The translations under genes were made by a program, and so were the position numbers. From the NCBI GenBank assembly GCA_022539475.1, contig VCMS01000298.1, positions 1 to 64,000 on the forward strand: DNA of 64,000 nucleotides, in the 5' to 3' direction. The stretch's first letter is position 1. Every line of letters begins with the position of its first letter. Of the stretch, positions 63,647 through 64,000 are shown in pieces. The notes under the pieces are model-generated. The model was not told the DNA's origin. It made no database searches and worked only from the letters and a program-made list of their open reading frames with translations. This stretch comes from Gracilaria domingensis. Its lineage: Eukaryota > Rhodophyta > Florideophyceae > Gracilariales > Gracilariaceae.

Positions 63647-64000
63647 CTTCTCAACTTGAGCTTTCTCCTCCTGCCGAGCTGTCGGTCCTGCCCTGTAAGG
63701 GTGCTGTGAAATGGGCGAGTATTCGGTAGCAAATCAATCCGATGTTCGGTAATACCAATCTTACCCAGTGTGCCATCCCACATGGGCGTGAACTCCTCAA
63801 GCATGTGCCGCAATTTATCGCGGTGAGTCTCTGGGACATGTTCAAGATCCAGAGACTCCAGTTCCTGTACTGCCTTATCCTTCGTGTCAGCAGCACTCAG
63901 GTCCGTATCATTACTGTCCGACGAGGTCGGCATTGCCTCCTTCGACTGGCTGCGGTTATTTGCATCCGACGAAGTCGGCGTAGCATCTTCCGACGAACTG

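Larger units (their letters stand above)
56281..64000 (-). mobile_element. Chromodomain Ty3/gypsy element, partial at right edge
   Basis: Minus-strand LTR element. Parts seen from left to right: 3' LTR (56281-57137); antisense reading frame (57191-58989); spacer with 13-bp palindromes; pol (59498 to past 63646) with reverse transcriptase, RNase H, integrase and a C-terminal chromodomain. Gag, protease and the 5' LTR would be off the right edge. Pol is open over 1382 codons in the window. About one to two breaks are suspected overall, so it looks young and nearly whole as far as can be seen. Chromoviral integrases use the chromodomain to choose chromatin targets. Confidence 0.85.

Overview
Eukaryotic nuclear DNA, repeat-rich and sparse in intact genes. 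Support: Ty3/gypsy-type LTR elements (one with a chromodomain integrase tail), PIF/Harbinger-type DNA transposons, remains of importin-alpha and DNA polymerase alpha subunit B genes, and very short GT-AG introns. Intact genes look mostly intron-poor, and GC-rich patches alternate with AT-rich ones. A red macroalga (Chondrus-like) is my best guess, but this is an inference from style; no rRNA, tRNA or diagnostic gene settles it.

Layout. 1-2.0 kb: nothing convincing. 2.0-8.7 kb: a broken Ty3/gypsy-like element (minus) between two LTR-like repeats. 9.6-10.7 kb: a fossil lectin/aerolysin-type pore-former gene. 11.4-15.4 kb: a second broken Ty3/gypsy-like element (plus) carrying a 433-bp MITE. 15.5-20.7 kb: copies of an undescribed AT-rich repeat family, a possible structured Pol III RNA, an acidic disordered-protein gene, and a cluster of GGAATCAATG motifs. 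21.0-23.3 kb: a two-gene PIF/Harbinger-like transposon with an intact DDE transposase. 24.3-25.8 kb: minisatellites. 27.6-29.6 kb: two members of an unrecognised gene family. 30.8-41 kb: a run of broken or partial host genes, all on the minus strand (2OG-Fe(II) oxygenase, acyl-CoA oxidase, ankyrin, importin-alpha, VWA-like, POLA2), plus one intact spliced coiled-coil gene. 42.3-43.6 kb: a decayed transposase. 43.8-54.6 kb: mixed host genes, several with a single in-frame stop (FAD monooxygenase, coiled-coil protein) or frame changes (lipid kinase), a Sel1-repeat gene, and the third member of the new gene family. 54.8-56.3 kb: inverted copy of the AT-rich repeat. 56.3-64.0 kb: a chromodomain Ty3/gypsy element (minus), running off the right edge and carrying a long antisense reading frame beside its LTR.

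The genes do not form one pathway. The most interesting parts are the three-member unknown family, the antisense reading frame and dispersed 13-bp palindromes of the right-hand element, the recurring long intergenic palindromes, and the minus-strand collection of gene fragments. No CRISPR, operon or prokaryotic feature is present.
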